A stretch of DNA of 32,076 bases, taken from positions 1-32,076 of the forward strand of contig JACQVV010000623.1 in the NCBI GenBank assembly GCA_016209595.1, written 5' to 3'. Source of the DNA: Planctomycetota bacterium (GTDB lineage Bacteria > Planctomycetota > JACQVV01). The notes beneath the pieces are model-generated. The model was not told the DNA's origin, did not search any database, and saw only the letters and a program-made list of their open reading frames with translations. The position numbers and the translations under genes were made by a program. Positions 8,063 through 15,620 of the stretch are shown here, in pieces. Every line of letters starts with the position of its first letter. Position 1 is the first letter of the stretch.

Positions 8063-8734
8063 GTGACCGATCCGGCCTACCGCGAGGCGGTCTCGACACC
8101 GGGACCTCTGTCCTCCGAGCTCCGCCACCTCGCCGCGACGTGCGCGCTCGCCGCCGTGGGCGACGGTCTCGCGTCCGAGACCGGCTGCCGCGCCGCCCTT
8201 TCGGACGGCGTCCGGGCCGCCAGTCTCCGCGAGGCGTTCCTCCAGTCCTACCTCTTCCTCGGCTACCCTCGCGCCATCGAGGCGCTCGGCGCGCTCAACC
8301 GGGCGCTCGTCTCGCTCGGGCGCGAGGAAACCGAGGGAATCCCGCCTGAGTCGCCGCCTCTCGACACCGCCGCCGTGCGAACGGCCGGCGAGGAGCTCTG
8401 CCGGTGGATTTACGGCCCCGTCTACGAGCCCCTCCGCCGGAAGGTCGCGCGTCTCCATCCCCTCCTCGACCGATGGATGGTGGAAGAGGGGTACGGCCGC
8501 GTCCTCTCCCGCCCCGAACTCTCCCCTCGCGAGCGCGAGTTCGGCGTTCTTCCGGCGCTCGTCGTCCTTCGCGCCGAACCCCAGCTCGAGAGCCACCTAC
8601 GGGGGGCGCTTCGCGTCGGAGCCACGCCGGCCGAGCTGGAACAAATCGTTGGGATCGCCGCGCGCCTCGCGGGCGAGCCGGCAGCCGAGATCGCCCGGCG
8701 CACCCTCGCGAGGGTCCTGGGAAGGGAACCATGA
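8063..8734 (+). CDS. Carboxymuconolactone decarboxylase (CMD/AhpD-like) family protein, two-domain
   Basis: A 223-residue all-helical protein. The N-terminal half has the CMD pattern SLREAFLQSYLFLGYPRAIE, and the C-terminal half repeats it with LESHLRGALRVGATPAELEQ. The AhpD redox C-x-x-C-x3-H motif is missing, so peroxidase activity is unlikely; it belongs with the non-redox CMD relatives. No substrate can be assigned. The start is a GTG at 8063. Its TGA overlaps the next ATG as ATGA, so it is translationally coupled to the FosA-like gene. Confidence 0.7.
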   Translation: MTDPAYREAVSTPGPLSSELRHLAATCALAAVGDGLASETGCRAALSDGVRAASLREAFLQSYLFLGYPRAIEALGALNRALVSLGREETEGIPPESPPLDTAAVRTAGEELCRWIYGPVYEPLRRKVARLHPLLDRWMVEEGYGRVLSRPELSPREREFGVLPALVVLRAEPQLESHLRGALRVGATPAELEQIVGIAARLAGEPAAEIARRTLARVLGREP

Positions 8735-9141
8735 TCTCCGGGCTCAACCATCTCACGCTCGCCGTTCGCGACGTGGAGGAGTCCTTCGACTTCTACTCGC
8801 GCGTTCTCGGGCTCGTCCCGGTCGCGCGCTGGCCGAAGGGGGCCTACTTCCGCGCCGGAGAGTTCTGGGTCGCGATCGTCCTCGATCGATCGGCGCGCTC
8901 CGGGCCCCTTCCGGAGTACACGCACGCTGCCTTCAGCGTCTCGCCTGAGGACTTCATGAAGGCGAGCGAGAGGATCCGCGCCTCCGGCGCGACGATCTGG
9001 CAGGAGAACCGGACCGAGGGGGACTCGCTCTACTTCCTCGACCCGACCGGACACAAGCTCGAGATCCACGCTTCCGATCTCGACGCACGGATTCGATGGG
9101 CGCGGGAGCACCCCTGGGAGGGTCTGGAGATCCTCGAGTGA
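8731..9141 (+). CDS. FosA-like VOC-family metalloenzyme (fosfomycin thiol transferase-like)
   Basis: The 136-residue protein aligns from memory along its whole length with glutathione transferase FosA: it starts ISGLNHLTLAVRD, then has YTHAAF and NRTEGDSLYFLDPTGHKLE. The three FosA metal ligands are conserved as H7, H65 and E111. The loop holding the potassium-site serines reads T-E-G-D-S-L-Y, so the second Ser and the Tyr are kept but the first Ser is Thr. Fosfomycin inactivation is therefore possible, but chromosomal FosA/FosX relatives often have other roles. It is coupled to the upstream CMD gene by ATGA and there are no resistance-island signs. Confidence 0.78.
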   Translation: MISGLNHLTLAVRDVEESFDFYSRVLGLVPVARWPKGAYFRAGEFWVAIVLDRSARSGPLPEYTHAAFSVSPEDFMKASERIRASGATIWQENRTEGDSLYFLDPTGHKLEIHASDLDARIRWAREHPWEGLEILE

Positions 9142-9210
9142 AGGAGATCGAACGGTCTCTCGCGCGAATCTGAGCGAACCCCGACCGGCCCTCCCGGGTA
9201 CATCGGGTGG

Positions 9211-9777
9211 ATGGCGAACAACTCCGGGGGCAGGGTGGAGAAAAAAGACGAGGATCTGATCCGGGAGGCTGCCGCGGGTGACCGCGAGGCCTTCCGGACC
9301 CTCTTCGCGCGGTACGAGAGACCGATCCTCAACTTCGCCCATCGTCTCGGGGCCCGCCCGGACGAGGCCGAGGAGGTCGTCCAGGAGACGTTCCTGAAGA
9401 TCCTCCGCCACGGGGCCCGGTACGACCCCTCGCGCCCGGCACGGCCGTGGATCTACACCGTGGCCGCGAACCTCTGCAGGGCCCGATTCGTGAAGTACTC
9501 CAGGGCGCTCCTCACAGCCGCGGATCTCGACCGGCGCCAGGGGAACGGCCACGCGGTTCCCGCCCTCGCGCATGCGAGCGAGATCGGGGAGAAGGTGCGG
9601 GCCGCGGTCGCCGCGCTCTCCGAGGAGCAGCGCGTGGTGTTCGTTCTTGCCCGCTACCAGGGCCTCGACTACACGGAGATCGCCGAGGCAGTCGGAATCC
9701 CGGTCGGCTCGGTCAAGTCCCGGATGTACCGGGCCGTCCGGGTGCTCCGCGAGCGTTTGAAAGGACTCCTCCCATGA
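9211..9777 (+). CDS. ECF-type RNA polymerase sigma factor
   Basis: A 188-residue sigma-70 family protein lacking sigma regions 1.1 and 3. Region 2 (about residues 15-85) includes DREAFRTLFARYERPILNFA and EAEEVVQETFLKIL, ending in ARPWIYTVAANLCR. Region 4 (about 125-185) includes LSEEQRVVFVLARYQGLDYTEIAEA and the recognition helix IPVGSVKSRMYRAVRVLR. It should direct RNA polymerase to a special promoter set. The gene overlaps the next one (zinc-finger putative anti-sigma factor) by 4 bp as ATGA, the standard sigma/anti-sigma arrangement. The ATG at 9211 is used; a GTG at 9235 is also possible. A 69-bp gap separates it from the FosA-like gene. Confidence 0.92.
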   Translation: MANNSGGRVEKKDEDLIREAAAGDREAFRTLFARYERPILNFAHRLGARPDEAEEVVQETFLKILRHGARYDPSRPARPWIYTVAANLCRARFVKYSRALLTAADLDRRQGNGHAVPALAHASEIGEKVRAAVAALSEEQRVVFVLARYQGLDYTEIAEAVGIPVGSVKSRMYRAVRVLRERLKGLLP

Positions 9778-10373
9778 AGAGCTCCAACTGCCCAGGCGAC
9801 GAGGAAGTCTTCTACAACCGGGTCTTTCATCTCCTGGAAAACGGCGAGCTCCGCTCCCTGGAGGAGCACCTCGGTTCGTGCGGGCCCTGCCGCGCCCGCG
9901 ACCAGGATCTCCGCCGGCGGCTCGATTGCCTGGAGTCCCTCGGCGAGATCGCGCCCCGGCGAGGACTCGCGGAGCGCGTCCTCGCCCGGATCGAGACCGC
10001 GGCGCGCTGGCGCCGCCGGTTCTACGTGGCCGCGATTCTCGTCCTCGCCGCGGCAGCCGGGACGCTCGTCTGGCTCGTCTGGCGGCTCGCCGAGAACAAG
10101 GCGGAGCACCGGTTCCTCCGCGATCTGGAGCACGCGATCCAGGTCTACCGGAACGACCACGGCGCGTATCCCCCACCGGACGCTTCGCTCGGGCGGCTCC
10201 TCGACATCCCGCAGGAACGCGTTGACAGCCAGGGGCGCGTCCTCGACCGCTGGGGCCGCCCCGTGCGCTACGTGGTTCCGGGCGAACACAACCCCGAGCT
10301 CTTCGACCTCCAGTCGGACGGCGCGAACGGCCGCGACGAAGCCGGCAAGGGCGACGACCTGGTGAACTGGTAG
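9774..10373 (+). CDS. Putative zinc-finger anti-sigma factor fused to a GspG-like pseudopilin domain
   Basis: A 199-residue protein with three parts. Residues 1-55 resemble a zinc-finger anti-sigma domain with H32-x3-C36-x2-C39. A transmembrane helix spans about 84-106. The C-terminal part (about 110-199) resembles the periplasmic domain of type II secretion pseudopilin GspG: a helix with IQVYRNDHGAYP, then DRWGRPVRYVVPGEH and a DLQSDGANGRDE ending with D-L-V-N-W. The fold lacks the prepilin peptidase site, since the helix is internal. It probably holds the sigma factor at the membrane and senses something in the periplasm with the GspG-like domain. That role is inferred from the fusion and from the ATGA coupling to the sigma gene. 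Confidence 0.8.
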   Translation: MKSSNCPGDEEVFYNRVFHLLENGELRSLEEHLGSCGPCRARDQDLRRRLDCLESLGEIAPRRGLAERVLARIETAARWRRRFYVAAILVLAAAAGTLVWLVWRLAENKAEHRFLRDLEHAIQVYRNDHGAYPPPDASLGRLLDIPQERVDSQGRVLDRWGRPVRYVVPGEHNPELFDLQSDGANGRDEAGKGDDLVNW

Positions 10374-10384
10374 GAGACCCTACA

Positions 10385-10822
10385 ATGAAACCGCGCACGG
10401 TCAAGGCGATCCGGCGAGAGCTCGCGGCGTTCTCGTTGCTTCTCATCGCCAGCACGGGTCTCGTGGCGACCGCACTCGGCAAACTCGCTTCGGAAACAAG
10501 GAAGGTGTACAACGATCTAGGCTGCGAGTTGACGCCGCTCACCCGGACCTTCCTCTGGTTCGGGGAGAGCTGGCCGACCGTGGCAGCCATGTCGCTCGCC
10601 GTCCTCCTGGGAACGGCCTGGGTGGAATGGCGCGAGAAGCCCCTGCCCGCCAACTCGCAGGTCGATCCGGATGCGCACGAACTGAAACGCAGTCTGGCGG
10701 CCGTGGCGTCCTGGTGCTGGCACGTCCTGCTGGTCTTCGTGATCCTGCTCGTGGCGATGACCCTCCTTGGTATGGTGGCATTCTTCCTGCCGCTCGTGTC
10801 GCTCGAAGGGTCAGGCTGCTAG
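10385..10822 (+). CDS. Small membrane protein with GspF-like motif, paralogue 1
   Basis: A 145-residue protein with about three hydrophobic segments (roughly 13-33, 62-78 and 110-138). Between the first two lies YNDLGCELTPLTRTFLWFGESW, which resembles the conserved G-x-E-L-P-x-x-T core of the type II secretion/type IV pilus inner-membrane protein GspF/PilC. The protein is far too short to be a real GspF and the resemblance covers only one motif. AGGAG lies 7 nt before the ATG, 11 nt after the preceding stop, so it is probably co-transcribed with the sigma/anti-sigma pair. The next gene encodes a 145-residue paralogue. The function is unknown. Confidence 0.65.
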   Translation: MKPRTVKAIRRELAAFSLLLIASTGLVATALGKLASETRKVYNDLGCELTPLTRTFLWFGESWPTVAAMSLAVLLGTAWVEWREKPLPANSQVDPDAHELKRSLAAVASWCWHVLLVFVILLVAMTLLGMVAFFLPLVSLEGSGC

Positions 10823-10851
10823 CGGCACCGACACTGGTAGGGGCGCATTCC

Positions 10852-11289
10852 ATGACCGTCGAGTCGATTCCCCAGCTCCGCTCGCGGGTCCGGATCGTAG
10901 TGTCCATTCTCGTTCTCTCCCTCGGCGCCTTGGCTGTCGTGGCGAGAGAGGTTGCTTCACAGTTTGAGAGGTTCTACACGGATCTCGGGGCCGAGCTTCC
11001 GTTGCTCACGCAGATGTTCCTCGACTTTGGAGGCGGATGGCCGTTCCTCGCGGCGGTCGTACTGGGCATCGCGTTTTCGGCTGTCTGGCTCGACGGCAGA
11101 GCTCGGCGGATCCTCGAGGTCGCCCAGGAAACGAGGCCCTTCTCGGACGAAGTGTTGCAGCAGTACGGAGCCTCCGTCCACACCTGGGCACTCACGGCCT
11201 CGGTGCTCCTGGTCGTGGCGGTACTCGCAACGGTGGCGGTCGGCGCGGTGGCGCTTTACCTGCCCATGATTGAGATCGTCAACGGGTAG
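10852..11289 (+). CDS. Small membrane protein with GspF-like motif, paralogue 2
   Basis: Again 145 residues, with hydrophobic segments at about 15-33, 60-80 and 112-140 and the motif FYTDLGAELPLLTQMFLDFG between the first two, matching paralogue 1 and the GspF/PilC core even more closely (G-A-E-L-P-L-L-T). The two genes look like a tandem duplication that has diverged well below DNA identity. The ATG at 10852 is chosen because the frame upstream is shadow of paralogue 1. It ends 7 bp before the convergent ATC-hydrolase-like gene. A membrane partner for the GspG-like sensor is an attractive but unproved idea. Confidence 0.65.
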   Translation: MTVESIPQLRSRVRIVVSILVLSLGALAVVAREVASQFERFYTDLGAELPLLTQMFLDFGGGWPFLAAVVLGIAFSAVWLDGRARRILEVAQETRPFSDEVLQQYGASVHTWALTASVLLVVAVLATVAVGAVALYLPMIEIVNG

Positions 11290-11296
11290 GGCGGTT

Positions 11297-11941
11297 TCAG
11301 GATCGCGACCGGTCGACGTGGAAGGGACAGCCGGTACCGCCGAAAGCGAGGGTCGTGGGGCGCTCGACACGGATGCCAAAGTGCCCGCGATTCAGGGCGT
11401 CCATCCAGATCTCGTCCGAGTCGCAGAACATGCGTGTCAGCTCGGGCACGCCCTCCGCCTTGAAGAAATCGAAGTAGAAGCACTTCGTCACGTCCTGGTG
11501 GAAGGCGTCCTTATCGTCCCGGGCGTGCTCGAACGCGAAGGTCGCCCCGTAGAAGCCGGTCTCCTTCGCCTTCGCCATCCCCACGTAGACTTCCAGGGGG
11601 TCGGACGTCCCGCTGAAGGCCGCAGCGAGCATGTCGTCCGCCGAGCCCATCCGTTTCGCCGCCTCGATGAAGGCGTTACGAATGACCTCGATGGCCTGGT
11701 CGGGGCGCGGAAGTTGCGGAGCCAGGAGCCGGTGAGCCGCGAGAACGAGCGAACACGAACGGAGATGCCCTTCGGATGCGGGGTCGACGACGAGCGTCTT
11801 TCGCGACTCGTAGATGGAAGGCCAGAGCCGTTCGATCTCGGCGCAGAGGCGCTCTCCATCGCCCGGAAGGAGTTCGTTGATCCGCTCCCGCACAGCGGCG
11901 AGGAAGCCCTCCCGGAACTGCTTCTCCAGATCGTCCGCCAT
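11297..11941 (-). CDS. L-2-amino-thiazoline-4-carboxylic acid (ATC) hydrolase-like protein
   Basis: A 214-residue protein whose second half matches the ATC hydrolase-like family: FHQDVTKCFYFDFFKAEGVPEL, then MFCDSDEIWM, GIRVERPTTLAFGGTGCPFHV. The type member opens the thiazoline ring of ATC in cysteine synthesis in Pseudomonas, but most relatives are untested, so the specific reaction is not assigned. Conserved Cys and His residues in V-T-K-C and G-C-P-F-H are present. The gene is monocistronic, convergent with the preceding membrane protein gene, and its ATG is preceded by a G-rich run that could serve as a ribosome site. Confidence 0.7.
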   Translation of the reverse strand: MADDLEKQFREGFLAAVRERINELLPGDGERLCAEIERLWPSIYESRKTLVVDPASEGHLRSCSLVLAAHRLLAPQLPRPDQAIEVIRNAFIEAAKRMGSADDMLAAAFSGTSDPLEVYVGMAKAKETGFYGATFAFEHARDDKDAFHQDVTKCFYFDFFKAEGVPELTRMFCDSDEIWMDALNRGHFGIRVERPTTLAFGGTGCPFHVDRSRS

Positions 11942-12159
11942 GGTCCCCCCCCCTCGCGCTAGAAGGAACCCACGCTAACAGCCGCCGGACGATTCCTCAA
12001 GTATCCGGACGGGATCACCGATATGGGGCATGGCAAGTGTCTCCCTGTCGATCGCGGATCGCAGCAGACCGGGTGTCGGCCTGGAGACGGCTCTGAACCG
12101 GGTGATCGAGCAGAGCATCGGTGCCGCCAGGCACCCGTGGCGAGTTCTGGAGGTGGGCG
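11942..12159. other. Intergenic stretch between divergent genes
   Basis: These 218 bp separate the divergent ATC-hydrolase-like and small membrane protein genes. I see no RNA gene or clear promoter. The only recognisable element is the Shine-Dalgarno GGAGGT at 12149-12154. Confidence 0.6.
12149..12154 (+). promoter_or_regulatory. Shine-Dalgarno site that decides the start at 12160
   Basis: GGAGGT lies 5 nt before the ATG at 12160. This supports that start over the in-frame GTG at 12121. Confidence 0.6.
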
Positions 12160-12609
12160 ATGGCGGCAGAGGACACCGGGAGCCGAGAGACTCCCGAGGG
12201 CGCGCAGTACAACCAGGTCGTCTTCGCAGGTCTCCTCGCGGTCGGACTCATCATCATGCAGGACTTCTTCCTGCTCGATGAGCCCGACCCCGCCGCCTGG
12301 GTGTCCGTGGCCTCGTTCGCGGTCGCCATCCCCCTGCTCGCGACAATGGCGATCGCCAACAGGAGCCTGGAGAACCTCCCGGAGGGCGCGGTCCCGTGGT
12401 ACATGACCGCGATCGCCGTGTTGGGCGTCCTGGGGGCGTACGTCGGCACGATCGCGGCCTTCTGGCACGTCCGGTGGTGGGCGGGAGCCCTGTTTGGCAC
12501 CTCGAGCCTCGTCGGATTGGCGGCCAGCGGCATGTTGTGGGTGCGGACCTGGAGTGGCGACCCTGCGGGACGCCCCGTCGATCCGGACGATGTGGGAACG
12601 CCGAACTAG
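12160..12609 (+). CDS. Four-helix membrane protein of unknown function
   Basis: A 149-residue protein with four predicted membrane helices (about 20-37, 47-65, 82-104 and 110-127), a short acidic N-terminus and a hydrophilic D/P-rich tail. I do not recognise the family and there are no catalytic motifs. The start at 12160 has a strong Shine-Dalgarno. It is a single gene, convergent with the kinase-TPR gene, with only 8 bp between the stops. Confidence 0.6.
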   Translation: MAAEDTGSRETPEGAQYNQVVFAGLLAVGLIIMQDFFLLDEPDPAAWVSVASFAVAIPLLATMAIANRSLENLPEGAVPWYMTAIAVLGVLGAYVGTIAAFWHVRWWAGALFGTSSLVGLAASGMLWVRTWSGDPAGRPVDPDDVGTPN

Positions 12610-12617
12610 AAGAGAGG

Positions 12618-15518
12618 TTAGTTCCGTCGTCGCGCGGCGTCATCCCGGAGCTCGCGGAACCTCGCGGCCTTCGCGTGATCCGGAGCGAGCTCGAGGAAGC
12701 GCTCGAAATCAGTGACGGCCGCGTCCCATCGGCCCAGGAGGTAATTCGCGAGGCCCCGGTTTCCGAGCGCGGGGATGTAGTCGGGCGACCGGCCGAGCGC
12801 CGCGTCGAAGTCCTCCACGGCGGCCTGCCTGGCGGCGCGGGCCTCCTCGGCGCGACGCTCGCTGTCGAGTCCCTCGGCGACGCGGAGCCGGTCGAGACCG
12901 CGGTCGTTGTACGCCTCGACGTAATCCGGATCGAGCGCGAGAGCTCGCGTCTGGTCCTCTATTGCGCTGGCGACGTCCCCGAGGGCGCTCCGGCACTTCG
13001 CCCGGTGAAGGTGAGCCTTCGCGAGGCCCGGCGTGAGGGCGAGCGCCTGCGTGAAGTCCTGGGAGGCGGTCTGAAAGTCCTGGAGCGCGAGGTTCGATAG
13101 CCCGCGCTGAAACCAGATCTCGGGATCGTTCCTTGCGATCTCGATGGCCCGATCGCAATCCTCGACGGCGTCGCCGTGGTCGCCTCCATCGGCGCGCACG
13201 GCGGCGCGGTTGACGTACGCGAGGGCGTAGCGAGGATCGATATCGAGCGCTCGATCGAGGTCGGCGAGCGCCGCCTCGCGCTCCGAGGCCGCTCGGTCAA
13301 GCTCCCCGGCGTCCAAGAGGCGGAGCGCGAGCGTTCGGCGCGCCGCGGCCCTGTTGAGCCACCCTTGCTTCGCTCCCGGCTCGAGCTCGATCGCCCGGGT
13401 GTGGTCCGCGATCGCGCCCGCGAGGTCGCCCGCGTCGCAGCGCTCGATGCCCCGGTTGTCCCAGGCCTCGGCGAGGCCGGGGTCGAGCTCGATCGCCTCG
13501 GAGAACGCCTTCAGGGCCTCGTCGCGTTCGTCGCGCGACCGGTGACAGAGGCCGAGGCCGTAGACCGCCGTCGCGCATCGCGGGTCGATCCCGATCGCTC
13601 GCTCGAAGGCCTCCGCGGCCTCCTCGATCCTCCCGAGCCGATGGAGGGTGCCGCCCCGGTTGGCGTGGAGCTGCGGCGTCTCGGGCGCGATTTGCGCGGC
13701 CCGGTCGAAATCGGCGAGGGCGTTCTCGTATTCCTCGAGGTCGTACAGGACCTCGGCCCTCCCGAAGAGCGCCCAGACGAAGTCGGGCTTGGCGGCGAGC
13801 GCTCGGTCGTACGCCAGGGCGGCCTGCCCGAGGAGCTCTCGCCTCTCCTCGTCGGTGCGCGCCCCTCGCGCGGCGTCCCGCAGGAGACTCCCCGTCGCGT
13901 AGTCCCGGAACTCGTTCGCGGGCGCGGAAGCGTCCATTCGGCGGAGGTATTCAACCGCCTTCTCAAAAAACCGCCGCTCGGCTTCGATGACGGAGAGGTA
14001 GAAGAGGGACAGGGAATCGGACGGGTCGCGCTCCACGGCGGCGAGGAAGTCGGCCTCGGCTCGGGCGCGGACGGTCTCGGTGTCGAGTGGGCGGCAACCG
14101 GTTCCGGGGAAACGGTGGCGCAAGTACCAGATCCCTCGCTCGCGCCAGGGAAAGGCGCTTTCCGGGACACGGCGCATGATCCCCTCGAACCGCGCCCGAA
14201 CGCCGTCCTCCTGGTCCATCCCGAGGTTCCCGGCGGAACGTACGAGATCGTCGACTTCCAGGAGCGCGCGCTGGACCGCCTCCTCTCTTGCCCTCGCCTC
14301 CTCGCGCTCCTCCTCCGCGGCGATCCGCTTTTCGAGCTCCTCGCCGGCTCGGGCGTAGGCGATCCAGAGTCCTGTCCCCGCGCCGGCGACGACCACGGCG
14401 AGGATCGCACCGGCCGTCACGAGCACCGGGTTCCTGCGAGCGAAGAGAACGGCCCGGCGCCCCCCGGAGGCGGGGAGCGCCGAGACGCTTTTCCTGGCGA
14501 GGAATCGTTCGATGTCGTCGCGAAACGGGCCGGCGCCGGGGTAGCGCCGCCCCGGGTTCTTCTCCAGGCATTTCAGGGCGATCGCCAGAAGTTCGCGGGG
14601 CGCCTTGCGCGCGCGATAGGCCCGCGTACGAGGCTCGTGGTCGAGGATTGCCGCCGCGGTCCGGACGGCCGTGTCCCCCTCGAACGGCTTCTCGCCGAAG
14701 AGGATCTCCCAGAGAATCGCTCCAAGCGCCCAGACGTCCGTCCGGGAATCGATCTCCCCCACCCGTCCCTCGACTTGCTCGGGCGCCATGTAGGGGAGCG
14801 TCCCGAGCAGCGTCCCCGCGAGCGTCTTTCCGGAGCGCGCTTCCCCGAGGTCGACGGGGGCCTGGCGCCCACGCCCGTCCTCGCCCCCCAGCGCCCCGGC
14901 GGCGCCGAAGATCTTCGCCAGGCCCCAGTCCATCACGACCGCTACTCCGGAACGGCTCACCATGACGTTTTCGGGCTTGAGGTCGCGGTGCACCACACCA
15001 CGCTCGTGCGCGTAGGCGAGAGCGTCGGCTACCGCGGCGAGGATTTTCAGGAAGCGACCCCGCTCCCGGTTCCGGGCCGCGGGGGACCCGAATATCGCGC
15101 GCAGCGTCTGACCCTCCACGACCTTCATCGTGAGGTAAAGCTCGCCGTCCGGAAGAGATCCCGCGTCATAGACCGGGACGATGCCGGGATGGGAGAGCTG
15201 GGCCGTGGTCCGCGCCTCGGCGAGGAAGCGCCGCCGGACGGCCTCGCTGGCTCGCGGCACGGCGATCGTCTTCAAGGCGACCTCGCGGCCGAGCTTGAGA
15301 TCGCGCACACGGTAGACGCGCCCCATCCCCCCCTCGCCGAGGACGGAGAGGATCTCGTAGCGCGTGTCGATTCTCGCGCCCGGCTCGAGCTCGCGCGCGC
15401 GGCCCGGGCCCCCGGCTGCCGAGAAGGCTCCCGACGAGTCGGCGACGGTGTCGCGCCTCGACACGTTCCCCGCCTCCCGCGTCGAGTCCTCGGGAGAACC
15501 CTTCGCTCTCTTCCTCAT
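12618..15518 (-). CDS. Membrane Ser/Thr protein kinase with C-terminal TPR repeats
   Basis: A 966-residue protein. Residues about 52-345 form a Hanks-type kinase: glycine loop GEGGMGRVY (61-69), K83 in VALK, catalytic HRDLKPEN (D179), D-W-G in place of DFG (D197), and the APE-like MAPEQ at 244-248. A transmembrane helix spans about 363-387, followed by a charged coiled segment (E/R-rich, about 391-425). The rest is roughly nine or ten TPR units (about 560-950), each ending in patterns such as ALDLDP or ALELDP. Kinase inside and TPRs outside, or on a tethered scaffold, suggests a sensor with a protein partner. The DWG variant keeps the metal-binding Asp and is common in such kinases. The frame is open upstream, but the ATG at 15518 has TAGAAT 8 nt before it and skips a non-protein-like extension. 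Confidence 0.9.
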   Translation of the reverse strand: MRKRAKGSPEDSTREAGNVSRRDTVADSSGAFSAAGGPGRARELEPGARIDTRYEILSVLGEGGMGRVYRVRDLKLGREVALKTIAVPRASEAVRRRFLAEARTTAQLSHPGIVPVYDAGSLPDGELYLTMKVVEGQTLRAIFGSPAARNRERGRFLKILAAVADALAYAHERGVVHRDLKPENVMVSRSGVAVVMDWGLAKIFGAAGALGGEDGRGRQAPVDLGEARSGKTLAGTLLGTLPYMAPEQVEGRVGEIDSRTDVWALGAILWEILFGEKPFEGDTAVRTAAAILDHEPRTRAYRARKAPRELLAIALKCLEKNPGRRYPGAGPFRDDIERFLARKSVSALPASGGRRAVLFARRNPVLVTAGAILAVVVAGAGTGLWIAYARAGEELEKRIAAEEEREEARAREEAVQRALLEVDDLVRSAGNLGMDQEDGVRARFEGIMRRVPESAFPWRERGIWYLRHRFPGTGCRPLDTETVRARAEADFLAAVERDPSDSLSLFYLSVIEAERRFFEKAVEYLRRMDASAPANEFRDYATGSLLRDAARGARTDEERRELLGQAALAYDRALAAKPDFVWALFGRAEVLYDLEEYENALADFDRAAQIAPETPQLHANRGGTLHRLGRIEEAAEAFERAIGIDPRCATAVYGLGLCHRSRDERDEALKAFSEAIELDPGLAEAWDNRGIERCDAGDLAGAIADHTRAIELEPGAKQGWLNRAAARRTLALRLLDAGELDRAASEREAALADLDRALDIDPRYALAYVNRAAVRADGGDHGDAVEDCDRAIEIARNDPEIWFQRGLSNLALQDFQTASQDFTQALALTPGLAKAHLHRAKCRSALGDVASAIEDQTRALALDPDYVEAYNDRGLDRLRVAEGLDSERRAEEARAARQAAVEDFDAALGRSPDYIPALGNRGLANYLLGRWDAAVTDFERFLELAPDHAKAARFRELRDDAARRRN

Positions 15519-15526
15519 CGGCCCAG

Positions 15527-15532
15527 ATTCTA
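15527..15532 (-). promoter_or_regulatory. -10 box (TAGAAT) of the kinase-TPR gene
   Basis: TAGAAT lies 8 nt before the ATG at 15518 with no Shine-Dalgarno between, which fits a leaderless mRNA and supports that start. Confidence 0.45.
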
Positions 15533-15605
15533 CGACGGATTCCGCCACCTCCGGCCCTCTCCCCGATCCAGCATGGCCGACTCGGACAGCGGGGAGCATC
15601 CGCGA

Positions 15606-15611
15606 TACGAT
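15606..15611 (+). promoter_or_regulatory. -10 box (TACGAT) before ATG 15621
   Basis: TACGAT ends 9 nt before the ATG at 15621. It favours this start over the in-frame ATG at 15573, since that one would lie upstream of the transcript. Confidence 0.4.
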
Positions 15612-15620
15612 GTTCCGGTC

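Noticed and set aside
14900..14960. Kinase-TPR protein judged inactive because DFG is DWG
   Set aside because: The metal-binding Asp is retained and DWG is common in bacterial kinases of this type; Lys and HRD are intact.
13176..15620. A very long plus-strand open frame leading into the 15621 gene
   Set aside because: It lies opposite the kinase-TPR gene, whose domains are unmistakable; the plus-strand product is compositionally biased shadow until the ATG at 15621.
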